A stretch of 64,000 nucleotides of DNA from Owenia fusiformis (taxonomy: Eukaryota > Annelida > Polychaeta > Sabellida > Oweniidae). The translations under genes were made by a program, and so were the position numbers. Below are positions 22,701 through 39,198 of the stretch, piece by piece. The stretch lies in NCBI GenBank assembly GCA_903813345.2, contig CAIIXF020000010.1, positions 22,147,181 to 22,211,180 of the forward strand, given 5' to 3'. Every line of letters begins with the position of its first letter. Position 1 is the first letter of the stretch. Under the pieces are notes generated by a model. The model made no database searches. It worked only from the letters and a program-made list of their open reading frames with translations, and was not told the DNA's origin.

Positions 22701-24418
22701 TTGGCCTATCCTCTTAACCTCCGGCAAGATCTGTTGTGTAATTTGTGGATTTTGACAATGAACTGGAAGAAAAATGATAACTTTGAGTACAAAATAATTT
22801 CAATATACACCAGCACATACATGATATATCATTATCAATGCCATAAGACACAGGACATGGGACAGTAGTACATCATAACATGCTGACTTCTAGTCAGTCT
22901 GTTGGATACATACTAGATATTCTCCTATCAATATTCATTTATCAATTACACTCTCTACAAATTCTTGGGACTAAGCTTTACTATACAGTTCTACATACAA
23001 GTGCATGTAACTTGCTATATTTGCACATAGCCATCTTTAGATTGGTGGCTATGCAAAACCTGATATTCAAAGTCCTTTATAAAGGTCTTTTGTAAAAATG
23101 TAAGAAATCTTGGTAACACTTACGCTACTTCAATCGATGCATTACATTCTAAAGTATCGTTTTTCTAACCATATTGGGCTATCCGGAGTGAAAGAGGAAA
23201 TATATTGACGAAAAATGTTGAATAGTTGATAATTTTCTAGATGGCTTTTCGGAAAGTTGGGTAATGTGCATGCGCCTCAATGCCAAGGGATTTCAGCTTC
23301 CAGTTACACGCATGCGCATTGGCAAGACATCCTGGTTAGAAAACATGGAAAATAACAAGTTCCAATTACATTTTTCGTCAATTACAATTCTCTTGACTCC
23401 GGATCACATGATATGGTCAGGAAAACGATACTTTAGAATTTTATGCATCGATTGAAGCATGGGCTTTCAACTAGAAGGGTAGGCAACTTCCCATATTTCA
23501 TACATAAACATTGCCATGGGTTTTCAAAATTGGAGAATGTATACATTCCAAGAAAATCTTATTTTGTACTTTTTATTGATGATTAAAAGAAATAACTCAA
23601 AAATAAAAACATGATCTTCTACATACATCTTGATAATTTAATAAAAATTGGAATTCATCATAATTATGACAATACAGAAAGTGAACATTCTCCCACAAAT
23701 TTTGTTTTTATTGGAATGTGTTCTTGAATAATTACCCACAATGCAATACTCAAAGAGAACATCTTGATAACTCTTATTCTTATTGGTCTCTTTTGTTTAC
23801 TTTTATATGATATTGAATATATTTTATGCTTAAATCATATTATAAATTGATTTTTATTCAAAATAATACTAAAACATATACATTTATCTAATACTTTTTG
23901 AAATATTGCCATAAAAAGGAAGCATGTCATTGCTCATTTTGAAGGTCTCATGTTATTACATAGAGTTGCATACCCTTCTAGTTGAAAGCCCATGATTGAA
24001 GTAGGGTGTTTCCAAGATTTTTTACATTTTTACAAAAGACCTTTTTAAGGACTGGGCCATATCAAGTTTTGCATAGCAATCAATCTAAAGATGGCTTTGT
24101 GCAAATATAGTAACATGTAACAAACCTGAAACAGGAAGTAACATTCCTTTTGATTTTTCAAAAGAAATGCAAGAACTAAAAGTGTTTTTCAGTTTCTGAG
24201 GATGAATGTCATTCAGTAAATAATAATTAAGACAGTCGTGTTCGAGCTGTACATGAAATACTGCAAGTACAAAGTGTATGGAGTACAGAAAAGTAATATG
24301 AACCAAAATTCTACATATTTCAAAACAACCAAAATTCCGCCATATTGGATTTTTCAAAATATGACTCACCTGTGCAAAGGTAAACGCTGAATATCAGCCC
24401 TAATAACGCTCCCCTCAT
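13670..24418 (-). CDS. Lachesin/IgLON-like GPI-anchored protein with three Ig domains and alternative last exons
   Basis: Minus-strand exons: 24370-24418, 22656-22762, 20365-20542, 19522-19596, 19013-19173, 18641-18842, 17800-18033, then 16306-16433 (form A, 377 aa) or 13670-13794 (form B, 376 aa). Every phase matches. The ATG at 24418 starts a signal peptide, MRGALLGLIFSVYLCTG. Ig1 spans about residues 20-145 (Cys in AYLNCTV and FRCR, Trp in VYWTH). Ig2 spans about 146-235 (VPPVMIYSQTTSTVSVMEGG, LKCNATG, ITWVRG, YRCVCD). Ig3 spans about 236-335 (IECRIAGYPDPELKWYQ, DYGRYECEGSNVLG). The Ig2 start VPPV and the three-Ig-plus-GPI plan are typical of lachesin/neurotrimin/IgLON adhesion molecules, which act at the outer face of neuronal and epithelial membranes. 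Both last exons end in hydrophobic segments that look like GPI-attachment signals. Sequons occur at NCT, NAT and NIT. The gene is much longer than its neighbours because its introns hold many transposon-derived repeats. The exact orthologue (lachesin versus another IgLON-like paralogue) is not resolved. Confidence 0.88.
14647..15821. mobile_element. 1.2-kb non-autonomous DNA element with CTTCGTT repeats
   Basis: The left end GGGTACCTGTTACACTGCTG and the inverted right end GACCCCTGTTACACAGGCCA are similar, and both are followed by clusters of AACGAAG/CTTCGTT motifs in inverted arrangement. The interior has no long open frame. It sits between the two alternative last exons of the Ig gene and so forms part of the intron skipped or retained when choosing them. 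Confidence 0.75.
16306..16433 (-). CDS. Alternative last exon A of the Ig gene (GPI signal)
   Basis: After acceptor GTGCACAG the exon reads, with the carried G, ETSECQGANCP, then DEAAVTGAANRQSH and the hydrophobic end LLGALGTIITISLVYHL with stop TAA at 16306-16308. TGAAN is a plausible attachment site. TTTATT at 16119-16124 (AATAAA on the minus strand) is a nearby candidate poly(A) signal for this form. It is the last exon closest to the shared exon 7. Confidence 0.8.
16730..17625. repeat. About 135-bp direct repeats ending in a GGAC-rich segment
   Basis: Three to four diverged units of about 135 bp lie between 16730 and 17290. Each holds AAAATGGCGGCCATTTT-like palindromes, CTACCAAAAGTGTC, TATTCACATACCAAATATGA and TCGCTCCACTACTTTTCGAG. 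A further, more diverged segment to 17625 ends with ACGGACAGACGGACGGACGG and CCCTATATCCCTCCGAACTT. It lies in intron 7 of the Ig gene. The short frames across it are products of the repeat. The family is unknown to me, although GGAC-rich tails recur in mollusc repeats (general recollection, not checked). Confidence 0.75.
18449..18583. repeat. Small palindromic element in Ig-gene intron
   Basis: CACCGGAATAGCCGGACTAT with GGTGAAGTCAGATAC on the left pairs imperfectly with GTATCTGACTTTACC and AGGCTATTCCGGGGTG on the right, around a central spacer of about 55 bp. It looks like a MITE or hairpin and does not code. Confidence 0.65.
19617..20023. mobile_element. 407-bp MITE with 25-bp terminal inverted repeats
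   Basis: The left end TACTGTACGCCCGGTATTAT plus TCGCG is mirrored at the right end as CGCGA plus ATAATACCGGGCGTACAGTA. The interior is CpG-rich with TTTCGCGA motifs in both orientations. It sits only about 20 bases upstream of the splice acceptor of the exon ending at 19596, so it is very close to the branch-point region. Confidence 0.85.
20742..20858. repeat. About 120-bp dispersed element, copy 1
   Basis: Contains AATTCAACTGCCAGCTGACA, AACCTACT, CATTTAAATAT and ATTTAAATGAGTTGGC, ending near GTAGGTAAA. The same ordered motifs occur at 54190-54316 in an SLCO intron. AACCTACT and the terminal AGTAGGTT-like end make weak inverted repeats, so this is a small MITE. Confidence 0.6.
20879..22535. 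mobile_element. hAT-like non-autonomous element (CAGGGTTCGTACAC ends)
   Basis: The termini are CAGGGTTCGTACAC at 20879 and the inverse GTGTACGAACCCTG ending at 22535. Just inside both ends are repeated copies of the phrase CCCTGACATTTCC, on opposite strands. These ends resemble those of hAT non-autonomous elements (established pattern, recalled). I could not resolve the expected 8-bp target duplication. A second element (20984-21470) is nested inside. No transposase frame is present. Confidence 0.7.
20984..21470. repeat. Nested element with CATATTCCGC short repeats
   Basis: Bounded by TGTTACGCGG on the left and CCGCGTAACACT on the right. The interior is a thicket of GTATGGCATATTTCGCAG-type units in both orientations, able to form many hairpins. 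It lies inside the hAT-like element and inserted after it. Confidence 0.7.
23007..24121. repeat. 1.1-kb compound foldback in Ig-gene intron 1
   Basis: The outer arms, about 130 bp each (23007-23136 and 23993-24121), are inverted copies: GCACATAGCCATCTTTAGAT pairs with ATCTAAAGATGGCTTTGTGC. A second inverted pair lies inside (about 23128-23182 with 23406-23454, sharing AATCGATGCAT and AAAGTATCGTTTTC). A third match (GGGCTTTCAACTAGAAGGGT) is shared in inverse order by 23460-23480 and 23970-23990. The structure suggests one foldback inserted in, or derived from, another. Confidence 0.75.
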
Positions 24419-24862
24419 TGTAATTGTGTCACCTAGACAAGCTAGGATACATCTACGAAATCCTTGTGAGCTTCTACTAGTGTATTTTTACAAGGAACGT
24501 AGATATAAACACTTTTAGAACACCTGTAATTTAGTAGGTCAAAACTTTGAAGTCACGTGATCAGAGCGATGAATTATGGGTTAAACAATCTACCCAATAG
24601 AGTGACATACATTTGGCGGTTTTTTTAATGTTAATATTATTGCGTGAAACATGATGACACTCTTGATCAATAATTTTTTTTTCACTTTTCAAGATTTTAT
24701 GACTTTGGTAGAGCCAATAGTAATAGACATGTAATGTGGCAATCAAAGTTCCTAGTGATACAGGAGACCTGTATACCATATGTGCTTGTTTTTGTAATAT
24801 TTAAAGAAATGGTTCATAACTTAGTATCATTGGAAATATTATTCAAAAACGTTTTCGGGACA

Positions 24863-25742
24863 TACACTCCCCTCCATAAGTTTGGCAACCTTTTTCTCAC
24901 ATTGAACTACGTGTTAAAGCCTCTTTACGTTTGAATTTTTATTTACTTAACCGGCGATGAAATAACTTATGATATTGATGGAAACATAACTTTGACTTTA
25001 TTTCCAATACCTCCAAATTTTCTCAATTTTTTCCTCAATTACAATAGGTCGAAAATTGATGATAAATTTGATGAATTTTTGGAAATCGTCATTCCCATGT
25101 AATCCAATGGGAAATGGAGGGTTCGGGGCAAATCAGAAATTAGGATATCTTTTCGGTAAAAGATTCAGCAAAAAATATTTTTATATAGAAAATTGAATTG
25201 TCTAACTTTTTTGAACACTAAGTGTTTAGTTTATTTGATGAATATTAAAGTTACAGCGCTTCAAAGTCATTTTTGAAAATGATTTTTCGCCTCCTGTGTT
25301 ATTTCAATGGGAGAGGTTTTTTGAAAAACAATTTTGACTTAAAAGCCCTATAACTTTGTAGAACCTGAAGAAACATATCAATTTTTTGTTAAATAAAGTT
25401 CGCAAATTCAAGTGCCTGCCTAACTCGTATTTTTTGCAAGGACTCGTATGGATGGATATTCTATCATATGACTTGCGGCAAAGCTACCATTTCTCATTGG
25501 TTAACATGGGAATGTCGATTTTCAAAAATTTATCAAATTTATCATCAACTTTCGACCTATTGTAATTGAGGAAAAAAATTGAGAAAATTTGGAGGTATCG
25601 GAATTAAAGTCAAATTACGTTTTCATCAATAATACAAGTATTTTCATCGCAGGTTAAGTAAATAAAAATTCAAAGGTAAAGAGGCTTTAATACGTAGTTC
25701 AATGGGGGAAAAAAGGTTGCCAAACTTATGGAGGGGAGTGTA
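24863..25742. mobile_element. 880-bp foldback element with about 255-bp arms
   Basis: The ends TACACTCCCCTCCATAAGTT and the inverse AACTTATGGAGGGGAGTGTA are followed by long imperfect inverted arms (24863-25125 and 25487-25742). These include GAATTTTTATTTACTTAACC versus GGTTAAGTAAATAAAAATTC. The loop is AT-rich and noncoding. It lies just upstream of the Ig gene start and could influence its 5' region. Confidence 0.85.
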
Positions 25743-26825
25743 ATATAATAGTCTAAAGTTTGTGTCAAAAGTTTGTTTGAATAAGGTCAAAACTAGGCCA
25801 GTTTCAGTGGCGTTGCGAGAGTATTTTGTGAGTGCGCTGTGCTTTGAGTGGGTTTCGGGAAGAAAATTTGAACATGAGATTGCATTTGAAGCGTTCTGGG
25901 GCGTTTTGGAATACGAAATTCCGACTATTATAAACTAATAAAATGTAATCATTGGCCGTTTTAATGCATTTTTAAAGTGTGGGGGAAATCAATATTTTGA
26001 GAGTACGCATAATGGCGTTTTATGCGTATATGACGCTACGCCATCGAGTTTGACATCTTGTCAGTACAAAAACTTGCAAGGATCTGAAAATTGTCGAACG
26101 AGTGAGTTGTACGCATTGTACTTCATGCTCGTGCATTTACATGCATACCCGATCCCGACCCGATCTTCAGAACCAAAAACCATAAATATGTGAATATAGC
26201 CCTTGTATTATGAATGGGTGTCCTAAAAAAAGTATTGTTTAAAGGTTTATCACACTCACTCAATAGAATGGAACGATGCATGATGTAGTTTGAAAAGGTG
26301 TATTTCTTTTCTATTTATGCGAAGTCGGATTACTGGTTGTGACTATCAGCGTGTACATCGTCTTTGAGTGCACTGTAAAATATTCACACTCACTTTTTTA
26401 GATACCTTTTGTTTTCTATTTTAGTTGTCACATGGTATAACATTTACAGAGTACAGGTAATTCCAAAATCAAGTTTCTGGGTATACACAGGTACAGTATA
26501 GCAGAGCAGATACTTTCTCAATCCCTCTATGATTGATTTTATTGTGATAAGGACTGATGATGTTGGTACAGCTTAGTATTTAAATCGATGAATGCATGAT
26601 ATTGTCAATATAATTGAAAATTCATGATATTGTCTTCTTGTCAATGTAATTCGATACATGATATTGTCAATATGACAAAAAAATAAGCAAAAACACTCAA
26701 CCTTTAGTACAGGGTGTTCAAAAAGTAATAGGACTGGTGCTGGCATTTTGTTTCATGTTTTTAGACAAACCAGAGGTGCTCCAGGGATAACAACTTATTT
26801 ACATGATACAGCCATTTGCAACATT

Positions 26826-29552
26826 ATGGCCGATTGTGGTAACAACATGCACAACCTTGCACTGCTTACTGGACTCATCATGTCCGTCATTGCTCATTCG
26901 GTTAACCCTATATCAGTTGCAAATGAGCACGCTTTGGGCAAACGTAAACATAGTGAAGTTGATGCTAAAGATATGAACATGGTTGACGAATCTAAGAAAA
27001 ACACACTGCACTTGATTACTAGGACAGTTTCTAATTCTGTTATCGTGACATCAACACCGAAATACCGAGAAATTGTGAATTTGGTCAAACCATCAACATC
27101 AACTATAGCCTTACCAAAAGCTTACGGACCACTGGGAATTGACAATAAAGCGTATCGTTATAAACCTGCATTGATACAAAGAAATGACGATCGTACAACT
27201 AAGGAGCAATACAGCGAGCATGGTCCAGACAACACAGATAGCTATGAAATAGATGATACCGATGAGGATGATACAGCCGAGGAAGAGGAAATCACAACCA
27301 AAACTGCACAAATTCCTCAACAGAGCACTCGCAAAGATCGCACGAAGGAGAAAATGACACGAGTGTACGACACAATCCCTTTTGCTCAAGTGCATAGTTC
27401 TACTACGAAACCCATTGACAATCGCGTGAACATCAACGGACAATCTCTGGATAGACCAAGCGACAATGAAGATGGAGTGCAAACATCAGGTAAATCAGTT
27501 TTTAGTTAACAGTGCAACAGTTAATGGAGGGGGGCTGTTCAACGATCATCGACCAGTGTCAAAATATATTTAAGTTTTGATATTTCATCAAGACTAATAT
27601 ATGTTTTCATTATCTACAAAGAAACTCCCTTGATGAATATTATTTCAGCTGATATTCTTCTTGAAACGTGGTGGATCTGAAAAAATCTAGCTCTAACTTG
27701 GACTCCCTTTATAGAAGCTTTGAACTGAATTCACACTTCTTAATGCTGAAATTGATCGTTTATCCATACATTTTAAGAAAATAGGTATGTCAAAGAAGGT
27801 GTTAAGCCAAATATTGACCTGATCGCTCAGAAAAAAGAAAAAAAATCGAATCTTCTCTCTACAGTCCTTGTTACCCCTTGAAGAGCAACATTAATGTTCA
27901 CTGTGATAATACATACAATATTTTTCGGATTATTTAGTTTTTTAGTGCCAGTGGCCTCTTGTTATTTAAATGAAAATCTTTTCAAAAGTAATATGGCAGA
28001 TCAGAGAAGCATCAAAAATCAAAATATAAGAGGCCACGCATTTTATTAGCCAAACCAGAAGCAATCCAAAATGTACAAATGCCATTCGTGTAGGATCAAT
28101 GTATTTCCCACATATTGTTGCACAGTGGCCTTTTGATTACTTATTTTGGGGTTTACTGATGCAATAAAACAGTGAAATGGATTGTATGTCATCAGTGTTC
28201 CAAATGGAGTCTAATGCCCAAATCGGCGATTGGCAAGCTCCTCTGTCAACATAAATGATTATTGAAAAATAAAAATATCGATAACTGACAGCGGAAAATA
28301 ATAAAAGTAGTGATATAATGTTTAAAAAAATAATCATGTATTAACTATAACTATTATACTCTATCATTCCAGTAGATAAGGATGGATGTGACCGAAAGCT
28401 TAACATATGCCCTCCTGATATGGAATGCATCAACACGCATGGTAGTTACAAATGCATCAATAGGCGTATTACACCACCACCTCGCTTCGCTCACCACAAC
28501 GAAAAAACAGGTAGGTTTTCTAGGTCAAGTATAGATTAATTTGGAAGGGCTCTAGAAACCAACTTTTAATTTTCACAAACGATGACTCGGAAACCATGGA
28601 AACTTAACACCATAACCAGACATCGTACATTGTTATTGGTACATTGCTCTAACAGCCAGTGTTCGTATTTTTATTCATTACCAGTTATCGTTTTGGTTTG
28701 ATTTTATAATCATTTGTGGCCCATTTTCATCATGCTCACCCAGTACTGTTGTTATGTACTGCAGTCGTGTACAACTGTTTGTTAATGGTCAGATTAGGGG
28801 CACTTATTATTATTAGGGGTACACCAAAGAACTGCACCCCTCTGTTCTCCCTTCCCGGATCTCCCTTACACTGCGTCAATAGATTCGAGAGAGGCGACGA
28901 GAGAACAGTGTCACAATTCAAAACATACCAATGTTGTCTATTTATCAATTCCATTTCCAATTCAGATGGTGCGCCTGTTGCTCACAGAATACTGTCAGGG
29001 CATGAACTGATGATAGGAATACTCATATGGCTGATCGCATTAACACTGCTAGTAATCGCCCTCCTAACGTGTATGATCGCCGTCCGATACAACTATGCAA
29101 ATTCCAAGGAGATGTACAAGTACCATAAATTCGTGTATGACAAGAACGCGCCGATTCACATAGAACGGGACAGATATTGCAGTACCCCCGATTACACTAT
29201 GCTGGGAAAATCAAGGAGGCCTAGTGTCTATAGAAAACCACATCATAAAAGATCTAGCAAGGACTTCCATTCTCCTGACACAGAAACATCGAAGTTATCA
29301 AGATCACATCACAGAACGCCATCCTACTCAGAATCCCGATCGCCCAAAAACAGTCAACTTCAAGTGTATTCTCCTACCTCTTTACCAAAGATTTCAATCC
29401 AACCAGATGGCGTATTCACCACTCCTCAAACTCCTAATAGATTATCTGTGGATCGTCCTACCCCTTATATGTCAAAATGGATGTCACATTGTGAACCGAG
29501 TACGTCTTTAATCGAGCCTGGACGTAATGACGAACCAGTTGACTTGTACTAG
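26826..29552 (+). CDS. Single-pass membrane protein with a half EGF module, 462 aa, family unknown
   Basis: Exons 26826-27489, 28373-28510 and 28966-29552 have GT/AG junctions and matching phases. I chose the ATG at 26826 because MADCGNNMHNLALLTGLIMS followed by VIAHS reads as a signal peptide. Exon 1 encodes a low-complexity ectodomain with an acidic stretch, DDTDEDDTAEEEE, near residues 143-156. Exon 2 encodes VDKDGCDRKLNICPPDMECI then NTHGSYKC. This is the start of a calcium-binding EGF module with only four cysteines; the last two are missing. Exon 3 encodes a membrane span near residues 283-307 (IGILIWLIALTLLVIALLTC) and a tail of about 155 residues rich in Ser, Pro, Arg and His, with many SP/TP sites, ending EPVDLY. 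It looks like a type I receptor-like protein. I do not recognise a named family, and further 5' untranslated exons are likely. Confidence 0.72.
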
Positions 29553-31421
29553 AAAGAGAATATGTAGTTACACTGCACAACTTTAATACACCGTTTCATT
29601 ATGGACTGTGTTATGGTTGTTCACCCATAGAACTGGTTGTAATCTTGCCCCGACAAACCATGGTAATTCAAGAGGGTCTTACCACATGCTTCCACCACAC
29701 AGTATCAGGACTACAGTAAGGGGCCATATCAGGGTAGTGTTACAGTGTATCATATGAAGAAACCTTTTGTAGCTATGATACCATGTGTTTGCAAAAAGTA
29801 TGATCATGTTTTGTCATGGCAGGGTGTCGAGAGTTCCTGCGTATAGACCATGATTGAAGGGCTGTTGGTATTTACCTTTATAGACTGTTATTGGATGTAT
29901 ACCGGCAGTTGGTTCAATAAGGGATACATAGGGACATGTTGTGTCCATAATAGACTAACTGATGTTACTCAATAAGAGTATATATGTACAATTGTATCAT
30001 TTAAAGTACAACATACTGTACTTAGTTTTTGACAAGAACATTGTCATTGTATACTTAAGTTAAAAGCTACAATACCTGACCAGATGTCTGGTAAAGAAAC
30101 ATGAATGATTATACATAGTAATAACAACAAATATTTATATTTTTTGAATATATATTTTAATTTGAATTGTACAAATAACAATCCTTTCAACTTTTTTCTG
30201 TATGACATTTACAGTTGTTAGGCCAAGTAGAGTTGGCTAATTAAGGTAGGTAACGTAGAAAGAGTAACCAGTCTGATAGACTTGGAGCGTTAATACCTCA
30301 GCTTGCATACAAACATCATATGCACAACTAGTCTTGCATTGAGCCCCAACATCCCCACTCTCTTTTGTTTAGGTTTGAGACAGAATGGGGAAGGGGAGTA
30401 CAGAGGCCTGATGTGAGACTTTGCAAAATTCTTTGGATGTGACCTACCTAAATATTTCAATGAGATCCAACTTGATTGACACTTGTTGAGTTTACATGTA
30501 TAATCACTACTGTAGAATAACATATTTATATTGTAAAAATTTGTTGATTAATGTAGTGAAAAATTCATCCATGGTTGAAACCAAAACTTTAACAGTCCCA
30601 TCATTTTTTGCATTTTGGAATGACCTTCACTGTGCACATTATCATAAGATATCAGTGTTGATGCTTAACATTGCCCAAAATGGACAGACATGGAGTTGCA
30701 ATACAATATTATTACATATATGTGAAGCAGCATTTACAGCAGAATAGTTTAAATAAATACAAATAAATATGTTAATGTATATAAATGAATAGGGGATTAC
30801 TTCGATTTCTGTCATTAATGGCACTGTATTTGATTGTATTAATTTTGAATTTTGTTAGATAATTATCCCAATTAAACTGCCAACCGTAATAATTTCATTT
30901 TATAGCTGTTTTTAACAGATCAATTTAGTTTAGCCCAAGCTCTACCCTAAAATTCTCTGTTAAAAGGAAATGATGATTGAAACTGTAAAATGAAAATAGA
31001 TGGGTAGACTATGAAAGTAATTTATACAGGTTTTTGGGCATATTACATATGCTTTGGGTTAAAAAATGCTACAGGATGTTAAGAATATTTCATTACTGCT
31101 TTCTTAAATAATACATTGAGATATCAATTTGGAATGCTTATCTACATGTGAATATTGATTTGGGAATGATACACAAGATGAAATGCATACAATTATTAAT
31201 GAATTGTGACAATACTGCTTACACATAGGCCTTTATAGTGAACATTTATCTGATTAGACAATACTCTTCACGTTGTTGCTATGTCAACCAGTCCAAGTTA
31301 CCATAGCAACATGACCATGGCCAGTTGTATTACTCATTGTATATGTCTATTGTCTACACAGAGCCCTTACTATTTATTGTACATATTCATGACTATCTAG
31401 ATGCCATCCTATCATACAATA

Positions 31422-31493
31422 TACAAGGTGTCCATAAAAGCTCTACTATTACAAAACAAAGCCTGTGTAAAGATTCTTTATGGACACCCTGTA
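31422..31493. repeat. 72-bp mini inverted-repeat element
   Basis: TACAAGGTGTCCATAAA at the left is mirrored by TTTATGGACACCCTGTA at the right, with TA at both ends. A similar terminus, TACAGGGTGTTCAAAAAGTA, appears alone near 26708. TA-flanked ends of this kind suit a mariner-like MITE remnant (inference). Confidence 0.65.
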
Positions 31494-32239
31494 TACCTAC
31501 AGCCCATAAGATCAATAGCGTTGTACATATTGCATGCAATCTATGTGTGCCAAGTATGATTTCCCTTGAAATAAGGAAATAAATGCATTTTTGTTAACAC
31601 CTTGAGTGGGTCATTTTAAATATATCTGACAACACTGAACTAAAAGTATGGGACACTAACAGTGTTAACATTTTAACTAACTGCTTATTAGTAATATTTA
31701 CAAAATGCACCACATTAAATAAACTGCACTCGCTAACTGTAAGTCATCATAGGCCCACAAATTCCAAGCCATTACTGTTTGCAAAGGTTTGACTTTGCTA
31801 CTATGAGAGTAACCTTCAGCTTAATGTACTAGGCTCTGACCCGCATCGGCCCATTGTTGCAATATTTAACATTGAAATTTTATAGCATAACCTTCAAAAC
31901 TCATCAGTCTATAAGATGTGAACAGCAGTTGTTATTGTGAACCTTTATTGAAAAACTTCACCTTCATATTGTTAAGAAAATTCTTATTCTCCAAAATGTT
32001 TGTTAATGAAGAAAACTCTAAACATGCAAATTTTGTCAGGTTTACAGTCTGTCAAAACCATTGGTAAATGGTGTACAAAGTGTATGTATGCGCAATGCAC
32101 AATTATTACACCAGTATTATGATTAGTAATTGATACCACTTCACACATTTAATTCATCACGATCAAGTTGTCGGTTTCAAAACCACTTAAACAATTGATT
32201 GCACTTTCTACTTTACAATTACAATCTAAAATTTGTAAC

Positions 32240-32475
32240 TTGTCACATGTACAATATAATTCATCATATGTACAAAAGAATTTATCACATATGTGCACCA
32301 GAACTTATCACATGTACAATAGAATTTATCACATGTACAATAGGCTAATCACATGAACAATATAATTCATCAAATGTGTAATCAAATTTATCACATGTAC
32401 AATAGACAAATCACAAGTACAATAAAATTCATCACAAGTACAACAGAATGTGTCAAATGTACAAGAGAATATATG
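32240..32475. repeat. About 20-bp minisatellite (CACATGTACAAT units)
   Basis: About a dozen imperfect repeats of TTATCACATGTACAATAGAA type with variants (ATGAACAAT, AAGTACAAT). It lies roughly 0.9 kb beyond the KLF stop codon and may be transcribed in the KLF 3' UTR. Confidence 0.8.
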
Positions 32476-33369
32476 TATCTCTCTTTTCAACCAATAGACT
32501 TTCAAATACTTAACAGATCATAATCTCTCATATAATAATACTTATCAACAACATTCCTTTCTCACTTTATATTTATCACCAGGTGATATTCAACTGCACA
32601 ATCTTCCATCTTTCTTAAAATATCACTATTTCAAGAAATTGGGGCTTGCTTTTGCAAAATATGGGCATGGGTGTTAACAATTTACATCCTCTTAACAAAT
32701 CCTTTCAATAAACTTTCTCAGGCTCTAACTTGCTTTATACTGCACAATCTATTTCCCTATCCAACAAACCATCTCTTCACATGACATCATTTGTTGCATT
32801 TTTATTTTGTTAGTTTTCAGTTCTTGTAAGCATCAGTTTTCCTGTATTTCCTCTTGTCATCATCTCAAGTAAATTATGTCATGACATCGCAATTGTTTTT
32901 TCTCATTGGGTATCTGTTTCTATACAAAGAAATAACAAACTCACCCAGCTGAGTACCAGAGCATAACTGGCTAAACAGTGATGTGTATCTCAAATCTTTC
33001 AAAATACTGAACTGATTTACGAAATTCAATTTTCTTTCAGTTTATAGTCTGTTCAGCAAAGTCACCTGGCTTTTTATGTATTTCAATATTGCTCTAAAAT
33101 TACAAAAATACATTACAAAAGGTAAGAAAACTTTATAGTCCTATTGAAGGCAAGAGTCATTTGACCAGAAGGATTTAGGGATGACCTTTGGGAGAGGCAT
33201 TGATAAACAGACAACTAATTTGTAAGAGCCTTTCCCAATATTTTAGTTCTAAGACTATGTTAACCACAACATCACATTTATAATGTTAACACCATACTGT
33301 TCCTTGAAGGACTCAAGAATGACTGGTGATTTTAAAATAAAATAAATAAAAATACAGTGTGATCAGTCC

Positions 33370-38803
<5,434 letters not shown>

Positions 38804-39071
38804 TTTATTTAACAAAATTCAACATTCAACAAGTGTCCATTTTTCAGTTGCAACACACCCACTTCTTCGGTCTTTGTTCGTACAAAGAACCCGTACTTTC
38901 ATCCGATTTTTCTCCCTTTGAAAATAGATCGATTTCAACAATTCTTACACAAAATATGTGTGAATATGCTATGTGTATGATTTTGATGTTGGAAATGTCT
39001 TACTTGCTGATAATCTCCTATAATCCGCGTAATTACAGAGCATTGAATCTTCTACGTCTTTAAAACGTGCT

Positions 39072-39125
39072 GTGGGCGTGCCCGTGTAGATTTCTTGACG
39101 TCAGATCAACACAGTTGCTCATTGG
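39072..39125 (-). promoter_or_regulatory. Likely KLF promoter cluster (GC box, CRE, CCAAT)
   Basis: About 270-320 bases upstream of the KLF ATG are GTGGGCGTG (39072-39080, a GC/KLF-type box), a perfect CRE palindrome TGACGTCA (39096-39103) and ATTGG (39121-39125, CCAAT on the minus strand). This grouping is typical of an animal promoter and raises the possibility of cAMP/CREB response and KLF/Sp autoregulation (inference). Confidence 0.5.
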
Positions 39126-39198
39126 TCAATATTAATTTTTCCCGCCGACTATCGCCATCTATAAATGAGGCAACACGGATAAATAAGTTGTATGATAA

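Larger units (their letters stand above)
29553..33369. other. Noncoding region between convergent genes
   Basis: This holds the likely 3' UTR of the EGF-like membrane gene (AATAAA hexamers occur at about 30754-30770 and 31575) and the 3' side of the KLF gene. It contains one small inverted-repeat element (31422-31493) and a minisatellite (32240-32475). No coding exon was supported. Confidence 0.4.

Noticed and set aside
26748-26825. Longer N-terminus of the EGF-like membrane protein from 26748
   Set aside because: The ATG at 26826 immediately precedes a good signal peptide; the earlier segment looks like an intron end and leader (TTTTTAG at about 26764).
27111-27482. 123-codon minus-strand frame
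   Set aside because: It is the antisense shadow of the well-supported plus-strand exon 26826-27489.
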